Source of the DNA: Mariniblastus fucicola
GTDB lineage: Bacteria > Planctomycetota > Planctomycetia > Pirellulales > Pirellulaceae
NCBI RefSeq assembly: GCF_008087665.1
Contig: NZ_CP042912.1
Location: 5,642,001 to 5,706,000, forward strand
DNA length: 64,000 bases
Reading direction: 5' to 3'
Numbering within the stretch: position 1 is the stretch's first letter; the number at the start of each line of letters is the position of its first letter. Position numbers and translations under genes: made by a program. The notes beneath the pieces were generated by a model that made no database searches, was not told where the DNA came from, and saw nothing but the letters and a program-made list of their open reading frames with translations. Of the stretch, positions 35,480 to 44,936 are shown piece after piece.

Positions 35480-36703
35480 ATGCGTGACCCACAAATCGCA
35501 ATCCATTCACAGAATGTTGATCTCTTGAATCGAAAGCAAACCATCGTTCCAAAGTTTCTCCTTTGCCTCGCGGCAGCGATGGGTTCGACTTTTGCCGGCT
35601 TCAACATGGCCGACGCGCAAACGCCAACACAAGCCACGCTGACTTCAAGAACAGAACCTGTGCCATCGCGAGAGTCGATGTACAAGGACCTCGAATCGCA
35701 AGCGGCCTCTCTGGAGAAACATTACCGACACGTTAAGCGAATCGTTCGTACGGTCCAGCCAACGGTCGCTCATATTGAAGCCAAAAAACGACAGTCTGCG
35801 AATTCGTCCGGCAAAAGTTCCGGCTCAGATCAACGCGTTGTTGTAATCGAAGAAGCCGGCGCTGGAGTCGTCATTCAGTACCGCGGTCGCACGTATGTGA
35901 TTACAAACTATCACGTCATTGAGTCCTCTGGCATTAGCGACATTCGAATCGAATCGGACGGCATCGTTTACTATCCGACGCGAGCAATGCACGACCGGGC
36001 AACCGACCTGTCGGTCCTCGAAGTCGACAAACGCGGTCTCACGCCGGCCAAGCTTGGTGACAGTCGGCAGACCGAAATTGGTGACTTTGTGGTTGCCGTC
36101 GGCAGCCCCTTTGGTCTGAGTCATTCTGTCAGTTACGGAATCGTCAGTGCTCTTCATCGGCACGACCTGGAGCTTGGCCCGCAAGGCGTGAAGTATCAGG
36201 ACTTTATGCAAACCGACGCGGCTATTAACCCTGGCAACAGCGGCGGACCGTTGATGAACATTCGCGGCGAAGTCGTTGGGATCAACACTGCAATCGCAAG
36301 CAACAGCGGCGGCAACGATGGAATTGGTTTTTCGATTCCGATCAATATGGTAATGCGAATCGTCAGTGACTTGATCGATTTCGGTGAAGTCAAACGTGGC
36401 TTTCTGGGCGTTTCTCTCGATGCACGCTACGGTGCCGAACGGGCCAAGCAACTTGGTCTTGATCGCAGCTACGGCGCTTTGATCACCAGCATCACCCCCA
36501 ACTCACCTGCCGCGGTTTCCAACCTGCAAGTTGGCGACGTGGTTCTGGAATACAACAACCGCCGAATCCACAACGATTCTCACCTGGTGACTCGTGTGAG
36601 CCTGAGCACGATTGGCGAAGAAGTTCCATTGCGAGTTTTCCGCCGTGGAAACTTTCAAACGATCACGGTGAAGATCACCGATCGCAGCCAATTCAAACGC
36701 TAA
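35480..36703 (+). CDS. Secreted HtrA/Deg-like serine protease with PDZ domain
   Basis: The 407-aa protease is of the S1C type. A signal-like hydrophobic stretch (about 24-46) is followed by a linker. The protease domain has the catalytic triad His145 (ITNYHVIES), Asp176 (RATDLSVLEV) and Ser254 (NPGNSGGPLMN). A single PDZ domain follows (about 300-395, KRGFLGVSLD...ITPNSPAAVSNLQVGDVV). HtrA proteins are envelope quality-control proteases. The protein is exported, probably to the periplasm. It is convergent with the nuclease-like gene, 3 bp apart. Confidence 0.9.
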   Translation: MRDPQIAIHSQNVDLLNRKQTIVPKFLLCLAAAMGSTFAGFNMADAQTPTQATLTSRTEPVPSRESMYKDLESQAASLEKHYRHVKRIVRTVQPTVAHIEAKKRQSANSSGKSSGSDQRVVVIEEAGAGVVIQYRGRTYVITNYHVIESSGISDIRIESDGIVYYPTRAMHDRATDLSVLEVDKRGLTPAKLGDSRQTEIGDFVVAVGSPFGLSHSVSYGIVSALHRHDLELGPQGVKYQDFMQTDAAINPGNSGGPLMNIRGEVVGINTAIASNSGGNDGIGFSIPINMVMRIVSDLIDFGEVKRGFLGVSLDARYGAERAKQLGLDRSYGALITSITPNSPAAVSNLQVGDVVLEYNNRRIHNDSHLVTRVSLSTIGEEVPLRVFRRGNFQTITVKITDRSQFKR

Positions 36704-36706
36704 TTC

Positions 36707-37510
36707 TCAAGCTGTCTTTTGAGAGTTATTGGAAACGCCTGAGGACTTCCGCAGGCGTTGTTTGTGCGCCTCGACTACAGTCCGAATGTGCTTGATCGAT
36801 TTGCGTTTTGTCTTCTTCGCACTGAGCTCATCACGAGCTTCTTTCGCGCTCGCGAATCGGCATACGATCGCGTTCCCGCGTTTGCCAACTTCTTTCGCCG
36901 TACCGGTCTTTCGCAACACGTACGCAATTTTCTGAGCCTCCCAACGCGGGACCGACATCGCCTTGGCCAGTTCGCCGGTGTCCCATTCTTTGGGCAGGCC
37001 TGGCACCAGTTTTTGCAAATCGCCAACGGTAGTGAACTCGTGTGAGTCCAACACCTCAAGGATCTTGCGATCTTTCACCTGGAAGTTGCCTTTCCTTCGC
37101 CGCCGCTTTCTGCCGTGTCCCGGAAAGCGAATCTCCTCGACGGTGATCATCGGCACGATCATTTTCAAATTGGGATGCGGAAAGACTTCGGTGAAGTAAA
37201 TCAGTTCGTCAAAGAATCCAAGAATCGAGTTCTTTTTTGGGCTCCAGCGAGCATCGCTGACGCGGCCATTTTTTCGAGTCAGTTTGACCAGTTTCTTCCG
37301 AGCAACGACCGGTTTGACAACGTCGACCAGATAGCCCTGTTCGCACAAGTTGAGAATCTTTCGACGAATGGATGACAATCCGCTGCGCTGAATCTCGACG
37401 AGCCTTTTTCCATTGACGACATCAATTCGGTACCGGCCGAGTTTGACTTCGATATCCGAGCCGTCCTCCCGGTAGATCTCTTTGAGCTGGTGATGCAGCG
37501 TATTTTCCAC
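36707..37510 (-). CDS. Unknown protein with possible PD-(D/E)XK nuclease-like N-terminus
   Basis: The 267-aa basic protein is not one I can name. The first 60 residues contain DIEVKLGRYRIDVVNGKRLVEIQ-type elements. An Asp followed about ten residues later by E-x-Q resembles the core of PD-(D/E)XK nucleases such as CoiA. A middle block carries poly-Arg/Lys (GHGRKRRRRKGN), and the C-terminal half looks like a winged helix (VLDSHEFTTVGDLQKLVPG) and a Lys-rich tail, all consistent with nucleic-acid binding. Neighbours give no functional hint. Confidence 0.6.
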   Translation of the reverse strand: MENTLHHQLKEIYREDGSDIEVKLGRYRIDVVNGKRLVEIQRSGLSSIRRKILNLCEQGYLVDVVKPVVARKKLVKLTRKNGRVSDARWSPKKNSILGFFDELIYFTEVFPHPNLKMIVPMITVEEIRFPGHGRKRRRRKGNFQVKDRKILEVLDSHEFTTVGDLQKLVPGLPKEWDTGELAKAMSVPRWEAQKIAYVLRKTGTAKEVGKRGNAIVCRFASAKEARDELSAKKTKRKSIKHIRTVVEAHKQRLRKSSGVSNNSQKTA

Positions 37511-37717
37511 GGTCGCCTATTCTCCGAACTGATTCTGGGAAGCCCTGAATTCTGGAACTCCTTTTCCCGAAGTTTATCGGCCAGTACAAGCCCGATGCTT
37601 CACCTGCAAACCCGAGCCGGTCGCAGGGCACGGCGTTTCCCAAAACTGGCGTTCTTTGCGGCCGCCGTTTTTGATAGCTTTCCATTTCGCCCACATGCCG
37701 CAAATTCGCTCATCAAC

Positions 37718-39301
37718 ATGCCAACCCCGCCGCAGGATCCAAACCCGAGTCCATCTTCGCCGACCGGCACGTGGGTGCTGGTCGCGATGGCGTTCTTTCT
37801 GATTTCGCTTTCGTTTCTGATCGCGTCGCGGCGCAATGCTGTCGACATCGACCTGTTCCACGAAATGTGCCTGGCCAGACAGTTTGCGGAAGAAGGCAAG
37901 TTTCCGCAAACCGATGCTTTCGCTTACACGCCAACCGTCGATCGGGTCGTGCATCACGAGTGGGGAACTGGCGCGATTGCTTACGCCGTGATTGAACAAC
38001 TTGGATTTAAATCGCCAGGTTTGATGGGACTGAAGTATTTGCTGGTCGCGTTGATCTGTGGTTTCTGTTGTCTGTCAGCCAAACTGCGCGGTGCGACCTG
38101 GCCGTTGATCGTTCCCGGTTTCGCGTTGGCGACAATTATCGGAGGGCAAATCGGCTACACAACGATTCGTGCACAACTTTTTACGATGTTATTTCTGGCG
38201 ATTCAGTTCTGCCTTTTAGCCCTCGATCGCCAGGGCAAAAAATGGTGGATCATCCCTTGGCTGATTCTGGTCGTCGTGTGGGCAAACGTTCATGCCGGAA
38301 TCGTAGCAGGGCTGGGGATCTTTTGTTTTTACGTTCTGTTCCGCTACGTTGAGCCTTTTCTCCGCAAGCCAGATACAGCGACATTGAAGAACGATCGCTC
38401 AAATCATTTCCTGATTGCGGTTGCCATCGCTTCGATGCTGTTGCTGCTGGTGAATCCTTACGGAACCAACTACCCGTTCTATCTGTGGTACGGCACGACG
38501 CTGGACCGTCCGTTGATCAACGAGTGGAAACCATTGCTCGCAACGATCAACGATCCAGGATTCTTGACGTTGATTGGCGTGTCGTTGCTGCTGGCCCTGG
38601 TCGGATTCAAAGACTCATGGCGTGAACGTCCCTTCGAAGTTTTCGTCGTCTTACTGACGGCGTACCTGGCTTTCAAGCACGTGCGTCATCTTTCGATCTA
38701 CGCGGTGACGTGGGCGTGCGTTGTCCCACCTGGACTGATGCGAAACTCGATGGGAAGCGAGCTGGCGCGAAACGCAAAACGTCTGGCAATGCCACTTGGT
38801 ATCTTCGCGCTCGCTGCCGGTATCTACTGCATGGCCAATGCCTGGAACGCAAGGTTCTGGGAGATGCAGGTTCCAGCTTTCACCGAAGAGGAAGAGCCCT
38901 CGGGTATGCTGTACCCTGTCGGAGCTGTCGACTTCCTGAAAGAGATCGAGTTTGAAGGCAACTTGATGACGCCGTTCAGCATGGGAGCCTTCGTGTCATG
39001 GAATCTGTATCCGAATGTCAAAGTCAGCATCGACAGTCGCTATGAGGTCGCCTATCCACCTGGCTCCATTGAGGCTTCTTTCGATTTTTATGACGCGAAA
39101 GACGGTTGGCAGAAGTCGCTCGAATCAGACAAAACTGATGCGGTTCTGGTGCCAAACTTTAAGGCCGTGCGTGAGCAGCTTGATTCGCTCGAAGGCTGGC
39201 ACTTGCTTTACTCGGACAAGATGTTCTCGATTTTCACGAAACAGCCAATCACTGGCGAACCCGTGACGGTTGAATCGATCGAGTTCGATTGGGAATTCTA
39301 G
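37718..39301 (+). CDS. Polytopic membrane protein, GT-C glycosyltransferase-like
   Basis: The protein is about 527 aa. About ten membrane segments fill residues 18-410, then a soluble domain of about 115 residues follows. Early after the first helix comes DIDLFHEMCLARQFAEEGKFPQTDAF...HHEWGTGAI. An Asp in the first external loop plus a C-terminal soluble domain is the layout of GT-C transferases that use lipid-linked sugars. No catalytic residues can be assigned with certainty. The frame opens at 37490, but the ATG at 37718 leads straight into a Pro-rich tail and the first helix. It lies upstream of cysK on the same strand with a 100-bp gap. Confidence 0.68.
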   Translation: MPTPPQDPNPSPSSPTGTWVLVAMAFFLISLSFLIASRRNAVDIDLFHEMCLARQFAEEGKFPQTDAFAYTPTVDRVVHHEWGTGAIAYAVIEQLGFKSPGLMGLKYLLVALICGFCCLSAKLRGATWPLIVPGFALATIIGGQIGYTTIRAQLFTMLFLAIQFCLLALDRQGKKWWIIPWLILVVVWANVHAGIVAGLGIFCFYVLFRYVEPFLRKPDTATLKNDRSNHFLIAVAIASMLLLLVNPYGTNYPFYLWYGTTLDRPLINEWKPLLATINDPGFLTLIGVSLLLALVGFKDSWRERPFEVFVVLLTAYLAFKHVRHLSIYAVTWACVVPPGLMRNSMGSELARNAKRLAMPLGIFALAAGIYCMANAWNARFWEMQVPAFTEEEEPSGMLYPVGAVDFLKEIEFEGNLMTPFSMGAFVSWNLYPNVKVSIDSRYEVAYPPGSIEASFDFYDAKDGWQKSLESDKTDAVLVPNFKAVREQLDSLEGWHLLYSDKMFSIFTKQPITGEPVTVESIEFDWEF

Positions 39302-39349
39302 GTCCAACCGCCAGCCCCAATTGTGTCAGCAGGGACCGGGACACGATTC

Positions 39350-39364
39350 ATATCAATCTGATAT
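39350..39364. promoter_or_regulatory. Inverted repeat upstream of cysK
   Basis: ATATCA (39350-39355) and TGATAT (39359-39364) form a 6-bp inverted repeat with a 3-nt spacer, about 38 bp before the cysK start. It is of operator-like size and placement; no regulator is known from the sequence. Confidence 0.3.
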
Positions 39365-39402
39365 ATTTTCAACAGACTTTTCCTTGATCAAACACAAGTA
39401 CC

Positions 39403-40347
39403 ATGGCCAAAATCTACGACGAAATCACTGACTGCATCGGCAAAACTCCCTTGGTTCGATTGCGACGAGTCACCGAAGGATGTGTGGCGAACGTGATTGC
39501 CAAAGTTGAAAACATGAACCCGCTGTGGAGCGTGAAGGACCGTATCGGCCGCGCGATGATCGACGCAGCGGAACGCGACGGGTTGATCAAGGAAGACACG
39601 ATCATCATCGAACCCACCAGCGGCAACACGGGGATCGCGCTGGCTTACGTCTGCGCCGCGCGGGGCTATAAACTGCAAGTCACGATGCCGGATAGCATGT
39701 CGGTCGAGCGTCGTCGATTGCTGTCGGCGCTTGGCGCCGAAGTCATTCTCACACCCGGCGCCGAAGGCATGCCTGGAGCGATTCGCAAGGCGACTGAGCT
39801 TTCGGAGCAGGACGGCTATTTCATGCCGCAACAGTTTAACAATCCGGCTAACCCCGAAATCCATCGCCAAACCACGGCTCTCGAAATCTGGGAGGACTGC
39901 GGCGGCGAAATTGATCTTTTTGTTGCCGGCGTCGGAACCGGCGGAACGATCACGGGCTGCAGCGAAGTCCTCAAGGAAAAGAATCCGAATCTGAAATCGA
40001 TCGCCGTCGAACCGATCACCAGCCCGGTGATCTCGCAGCGCATATCGGGCGATCCGCTGATGCCTGGCAAGCACACAATCCAGGGAATTGGCGCTGGCTT
40101 CATTCCCGGAATTTTGAACGTGGACATCATCGATGAAGTTTTCCAGGTCAAAGACGACGACGCAGTTCAGATGGCTCGAAATCTTTCCACCAAAGAAGGT
40201 CTGTTCTGCGGCATCAGCTGCGGCGCCGCTGCCCACGCCGCGATCGAAATCGCCAAGCGCCCAGAGAACGAAGGCAAGACGATCGTTGTGATTCTGCCCG
40301 ACCTTGGAGAGCGCTACCTTTCAACGAGCCTGTATCCGTCGGCTTAG
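39403..40347 (+). CDS. cysK: Cysteine synthase A (O-acetylserine sulfhydrylase)
   Basis: The 314-aa PLP enzyme makes cysteine from O-acetylserine and sulfide. The PLP-binding Lys45 is in WSVKDRIG. The substrate loop is [13 protein letters not shown], the phosphate-binding Gly-rich loop [10 protein letters not shown], and the C-terminal [12 protein letters not shown] segment is typical. The length is normal for CysK. It is convergent with the double-helicase gene, 6 bp apart. Confidence 0.94.
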   Translation: MAKIYDEITDCIGKTPLVRLRRVTEGCVANVIAKVENMNPLWSVKDRIGRAMIDAAERDGLIKEDTIIIEPTSGNTGIALAYVCAARGYKLQVTMPDSMSVERRRLLSALGAEVILTPGAEGMPGAIRKATELSEQDGYFMPQQFNNPANPEIHRQTTALEIWEDCGGEIDLFVAGVGTGGTITGCSEVLKEKNPNLKSIAVEPITSPVISQRISGDPLMPGKHTIQGIGAGFIPGILNVDIIDEVFQVKDDDAVQMARNLSTKEGLFCGISCGAAAHAAIEIAKRPENEGKTIVVILPDLGERYLSTSLYPSA

Positions 40348-40353
40348 TTCAGA

Positions 40354-43300
40354 TCAAAGCTCTACCAATGCTGCGCACTCCTGAAGAACTTCAGCAACTT
40401 GCCGGTGAGTGCGGCCAAACGAAAACGTTGGCTTACCCGAACTTCGTGAGTTCGGGTCCATCGAGTAAATCGCCAAAATGGATCTCGCACGAGTCATCGC
40501 AACGTAGAGACTTTTGGCAAGCACCCGGTATCCGGCCCCGACGAACTGATCGGCACAAGGAATCAAAACCACTTCGGCTTCGTAACCCTTGAATGAATTC
40601 GGGGTGGTGATCAGGACGGTGTTGGAGCGACGCTGAAAGGACTGCCCAACCTGGTGTGAAAGCTCAACATCGAATGCGGCCAGTCGCGGCGTTAGAGCAT
40701 TCATGACAGCTTCAACGACGTGTTTGCCATTGTAGAGAATACAAATATCGTTCGGCGACACGGCTTCGGCAGTTAATAGATGGACAAGGTGGTCTCCGAG
40801 AACTTTCAACTGACTGTCAATATCAGGGCACGCCTGAAAATGAGGCCGTGGTCCACTGACTTGATTGAAACCGACTTGCAACCACGAATTTCCGCCGCGG
40901 ATTACTTCTTTCAGCAAACCCAGATCGACCAGTTCATGATGCTCCTCGGTTTCGCTCAGGTGATCCAACACATTAACCGCGAACTCAATGATCGGTTTGG
41001 TGGAACGAAAACTTTCCCGCATGATCGTCGAACGACCTCGCATGTCGATTCCGTAATCGGACCACTTTGGCGTCCCTGCCCCATAAATATTCTGGGCGTT
41101 GTCGTAGAAAATGTTCGCGCTGCGACTATTCGGATCGGCGACACTGGTTTGCTGCACCAAGGACAGCAACAGCCGCAACATTGACGGCCCCATGTCCTGT
41201 GCTTCGTCAATGAAAAGAGCATTGCATCGTTCTTCAATTCCCTGACCTCCATTGCGTTGCAGAAACGTTTCGGCCGCCAGGTCATACTCGAATCCAAAAT
41301 CATGCGCCGACAATCCAACCTCCGGCAGAATTGACTCCAACACATCCTTGACGTGCATCAAACTGACATTTCGCCATGGGAATGGCTTCGCCGCAAACAG
41401 TCCACCTTGTTGACGTTCTTCCCAAGCGGCAAGAATCGAATCCTGTAAAAGTTTGTGCAGCGAGCGGTTGGAATAGACGGTCCAGATTCGATATCCTTCA
41501 TCCAGCGCATTGCCGATTCCTTCTGAGATTCGAGCCACCCAGTTCGCCATTACGACCGATTTACCACTACCAGCGACTCCACGAACCAAACGCGGCTTTC
41601 CATCGAGATCCAACCCGCTCAATCGCTGTTGTTCGCGCGACAAAACTGGGTGCATCGTACGACGCGATGCGAACTGATCGCCCAAGCGGTGCTTCGGCGT
41701 CCAGTTCTCTGCCTCAGAATCACGGCCTTCCTTTTTGATTCTCGGCATTGAATGCGTTCGCGTCGTCTTTTTGGATGACGGATCGAGGGCGTAGTCAGAT
41801 CGCGCTTCGCGAACCATTGGCTGCGACAGCGTATCGGCTAAATCCTGTATGTCCTGCCAAGCGAAACCTGACTCGCTGCGTTTCAGAATCGCAGGTTTGA
41901 GCAAATGTTTCAGCGTGCGAAGATGTGGCTCATCCATTTCGCTGCGACTCGCCAACACGATCACTGCCTCACGCGCACGGCTTAGCGCCACGTTTACCAA
42001 TCGTTGCCACTCGTGGACTGGCCAAGTCACATTTCCTGCGTTCACGGTGTCGAAAATGACAATGTCCGACTCGGCACCTTGTTGGCTATGGACGGTCGAT
42101 GCCTGCCAACTGGTAGCCTTCCATTTCGCGAACAGTGCTGCAACTGAGTCCGCCTGAGCTTTGAATGGGGTGATGAACAGGCCGTGCGAACTCTTGAATT
42201 CATCCTCTTCAAACAGCTTCTGCAGAACGGCCGGCGTTGCGGCTCGAATCCAACTTTTGTTTGCCGGGCCGCGGGATGCCCGGATCTGGTCGATACCGAC
42301 TTCCTCTTCGTCCAACACGCACCAAAGGGCGCGAGCAAACGCGATAATTGAACCCGGGATTTCTGTTTTTCGTTCACGAACTGATTGCGAAGTCGTCAAC
42401 CGGCCACCGTATTGATAGCTCGAAACGATATCGCCTATTTCCTGATGCATCCGATACTGCTGCGAAAGCAAATGCACGCCGGAAACATCGGTATCGACAT
42501 CTTCCAAATGAGTCACGCCGCTACTCGAAAGCCATTTGGCTTGTCGCGACGGCAACACTCGCGCGATCCGACTGATGGGAGCCAATTGTTTCGAGTCACC
42601 CACAAGAACAACTCGATCGCTTGCCAGCAGGGACAGCGCGGCCACTGCCGATCGCGATATCAATCCGGCTTCGTCGATGATGATCGTCGTAAATGGAGCA
42701 CGTGATTCGTTCACCATCGCCGCAATAAATTCGTCCTTGATCAAGGATACCGCTTTGAACGCGGTTGCCACAACCACGCTCACGTCAGGATCAAGAAACG
42801 CTTTCTTGCTACAGTCCGAACAGTCATCGCGAAGTTGCTGAAGATGCATCCGCATCATCGCACGGTCCTGAGTAGATTCCGCAGACGCCAACTTCTTTCC
42901 AAGTTTGTCCATTTCGGCGAGCAACGCCGATTCCGTTCCGCGAAGCATGTCGGCAAGTTTTGCTTTGCGATAGGCTTGCCACGCAGCCCCTTTGCCAACT
43001 CGCTGAACCAGCCCTTCTTCAATCGCGGAAGCAGCGGAATCATGTTGCCGGATGGCGTTGCCGATCGAAATCGCCACAGCATCGGTTGCCTGATTCGTGG
43101 TGGAAACAACCAGAATCCTCTCTGCCGGATCTTCGATCGCCGCCGCGACTTGACGACCCGTCGTATACGTTTTTCCGGTTCCCGGTGGCCCCCAAAGAAC
43201 GCTCCAGGAATACTGCCACCAGTTCTCCAACTCAGGCAGACTGAATTTCGATTGCCGTCGAACAACTGGATGGATTCCACCACATGATGCGTTCAATCGG

Positions 43301-43830
43301 CGATCCAGTTCTTCGTTGCGGACTTCCGCAAAGACTTCGTCGTTGTAGATCGTGTTCAGCGTTGCCAAAAATTCGAAGGGTCGAACTGAGAACTCTCCAG
43401 GGACCGGTGTCACTTCCGGATTGTCCAGACTGATAAAGAGGCAACCGTTTTGCTCATCGACTTCCAGAATTTCCCCCGACCAGAGTGCCGTTTCGTGGAT
43501 CAGCTCTGGATCCGAATAATCTACGACGTTCACCAGTCCGGCTTCCGATTTGGGACGAAAGGCTGTCGCGCCTTCCCACGTCCAGTCAAAATCGACCGCT
43601 CCATCGACATGCACCACGTGAATAATCCCGCGCTCGCTTTCAACAACGACGCTGACTTTCTCACAAGTCATTCGTTTCCATTTGGAGCAGTCGCGATACT
43701 CCTGCCGGACGGCTCTGGCAGCCTGCTCAATCAACTCGGACGGCGCCGGCGGCAAACCCAAAGCTTCATCAAAGCTCGCAAGGCGACACGAAGAATCTTC
43801 GCTCTCAGAATTCGGGGTTGGCATTGTCAT
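40354..43830 (-). CDS. Giant protein with two SF1 helicase modules
   Basis: The protein is about 1158 aa. After an N-terminal region of about 205 residues, module 1 is an UPF1/Sen1-like SF1 helicase. It has Walker A GPPGTGKT (about 214-221), IIIDEAGLIS as Walker B, VLVGDSKQLAPI, QQYRMH and STVHSQQGAESDIVIFDTV...NVALSRAR. Module 2 (about 735-1155) is a UvrD/DUF2075-like SF1 helicase with VRGVAGSGKSVV (about 751-760), LFIDEAQDMG, TIMRESFRST and ITTPNSFKGYEAEVVLI...LYVAMTRARS. Both have intact ATPase motifs, so it is a fusion of two motors and not a degenerate repeat. It begins at ATG 43830 (ATG 43824 is an alternative) with AGG upstream. The role is unknown: DNA repair, R-loop/RNA processing or defence are all possible. 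Confidence 0.82.
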   Translation of the reverse strand: MTMPTPNSESEDSSCRLASFDEALGLPPAPSELIEQAARAVRQEYRDCSKWKRMTCEKVSVVVESERGIIHVVHVDGAVDFDWTWEGATAFRPKSEAGLVNVVDYSDPELIHETALWSGEILEVDEQNGCLFISLDNPEVTPVPGEFSVRPFEFLATLNTIYNDEVFAEVRNEELDRRLNASCGGIHPVVRRQSKFSLPELENWWQYSWSVLWGPPGTGKTYTTGRQVAAAIEDPAERILVVSTTNQATDAVAISIGNAIRQHDSAASAIEEGLVQRVGKGAAWQAYRKAKLADMLRGTESALLAEMDKLGKKLASAESTQDRAMMRMHLQQLRDDCSDCSKKAFLDPDVSVVVATAFKAVSLIKDEFIAAMVNESRAPFTTIIIDEAGLISRSAVAALSLLASDRVVLVGDSKQLAPISRIARVLPSRQAKWLSSSGVTHLEDVDTDVSGVHLLSQQYRMHQEIGDIVSSYQYGGRLTTSQSVRERKTEIPGSIIAFARALWCVLDEEEVGIDQIRASRGPANKSWIRAATPAVLQKLFEEDEFKSSHGLFITPFKAQADSVAALFAKWKATSWQASTVHSQQGAESDIVIFDTVNAGNVTWPVHEWQRLVNVALSRAREAVIVLASRSEMDEPHLRTLKHLLKPAILKRSESGFAWQDIQDLADTLSQPMVREARSDYALDPSSKKTTRTHSMPRIKKEGRDSEAENWTPKHRLGDQFASRRTMHPVLSREQQRLSGLDLDGKPRLVRGVAGSGKSVVMANWVARISEGIGNALDEGYRIWTVYSNRSLHKLLQDSILAAWEERQQGGLFAAKPFPWRNVSLMHVKDVLESILPEVGLSAHDFGFEYDLAAETFLQRNGGQGIEERCNALFIDEAQDMGPSMLRLLLSLVQQTSVADPNSRSANIFYDNAQNIYGAGTPKWSDYGIDMRGRSTIMRESFRSTKPIIEFAVNVLDHLSETEEHHELVDLGLLKEVIRGGNSWLQVGFNQVSGPRPHFQACPDIDSQLKVLGDHLVHLLTAEAVSPNDICILYNGKHVVEAVMNALTPRLAAFDVELSHQVGQSFQRRSNTVLITTPNSFKGYEAEVVLIPCADQFVGAGYRVLAKSLYVAMTRARSILAIYSMDPNSRSSGKPTFSFGRTHRQVAEVLQECAALVEL

Positions 43831-43922
43831 GAACCTATTTTCATTCAAGGCCAATCAATGGGCAATATGTTTGCCCCAAGCCGCAACCTCACGCGGACAA
43901 ATTAAGAACTCACTCATCACAT

Positions 43923-44915
43923 TCAATCCAGATACTTTCGCGTCCCGACAACGACCGTACGCCACGGCGCCGGATACCCTTCGGCGGTTTTGCTGGCGTC
44001 CTCTGGATCCAGAAACTCAGCCAGAGAGTGATAAGTCATGAACTCGGTCATGCGTTGTTCTTCCGTCGTCACCGGACAGTGCGAGACGACTTCGACGTCT
44101 TTGAATCCGGCCCGGCGAACCCAGTTTACCAGGCAATCCTGAGTCGGAACGAAGTACACGTTGCGGGCTTTCGCGTAGCGGTTTTCCGGAAACAACGCCA
44201 TCGAACCGTCGCCTGGAATGCTTTGCGATTCAACAATCGCGCGGCCACCGACGACCAGGCTGTTGCGCAGATCTCGCAAAATCTGCACCGGGTTTCGCTG
44301 GTGATAAAGTATCCCCATGCACAACGCCCAATCGAAACAGCGATCAAAGACGGGCAAATCTTCGCAGCCCAATCGCTCGTACTGCATGTTCGAAATCTGC
44401 AAAAACCGCTGCACCATTTCGAACATCAGGTAGAACGGAATCGACGGATCGAGCCCGATGATCAGCTCCGGATTCATCGCCGCGGCGCGAAACATGTAGT
44501 AGGCATTGCCGCAGCCGACGTCGAGAATTCGCTTTCTGGAAATGTCTCCCAACACCGGTGCGATGCGATCCCACTTCAAGTTCGAACGCCATTCTGCGTC
44601 GACTTCGAAGTCAAAAAACTTCCACGGGCCCTTCCGCCAGGGGTGAAACTGTCGGATCGCGGTTTCCAACAGAGCGTATTGTTCGTCGGTCAGGTCTTCG
44701 CGTTTTCCCAGCGAAACGTGGTCGCTGGAAAAGTCAAATTCCAGCGGGCCAGGAAAGTCCTCGGCAGTCGGCAGCGGTTCGATAACCTGCTTCAAATCAA
44801 CTCCGCGAGGCAAATCGAGTTCAGGAAGCCGGATTTTTCTCCGTTTGCGGACTTCTTCCATGTCCACATTTGGTAATAATTGCTCCAGCAAATCGGGGCG
44901 TTCCCAAAACAGCAT
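43923..44915 (-). CDS. cmoB: tRNA U34 carboxymethyltransferase
   Basis: The 330-aa enzyme transfers a carboxymethyl group from carboxy-SAM to 5-hydroxyuridine at tRNA position 34. CmoB motifs are present: FHPWRKGPWKFFDFEVDAEW with the substrate Lys and Arg residues, WDRIAPVLG, the SAM loop LDVGCGNAYYMFRA, and GLDPSIPFYLMFE, DLPVF, LCMGILYHQRNPV. It is divergent from cmoA, which makes the carboxy-SAM, with only 21 bp between the start codons. Confidence 0.93.
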   Translation of the reverse strand: MLFWERPDLLEQLLPNVDMEEVRKRRKIRLPELDLPRGVDLKQVIEPLPTAEDFPGPLEFDFSSDHVSLGKREDLTDEQYALLETAIRQFHPWRKGPWKFFDFEVDAEWRSNLKWDRIAPVLGDISRKRILDVGCGNAYYMFRAAAMNPELIIGLDPSIPFYLMFEMVQRFLQISNMQYERLGCEDLPVFDRCFDWALCMGILYHQRNPVQILRDLRNSLVVGGRAIVESQSIPGDGSMALFPENRYAKARNVYFVPTQDCLVNWVRRAGFKDVEVVSHCPVTTEEQRMTEFMTYHSLAEFLDPEDASKTAEGYPAPWRTVVVGTRKYLD

Positions 44916-44936
44916 TTAACTTTCCGCGGCAGACCA

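Noticed and set aside
39388-40236. 282-codon ORF on the minus strand
   Set aside because: It is antisense to cysK, which is complete and certain.
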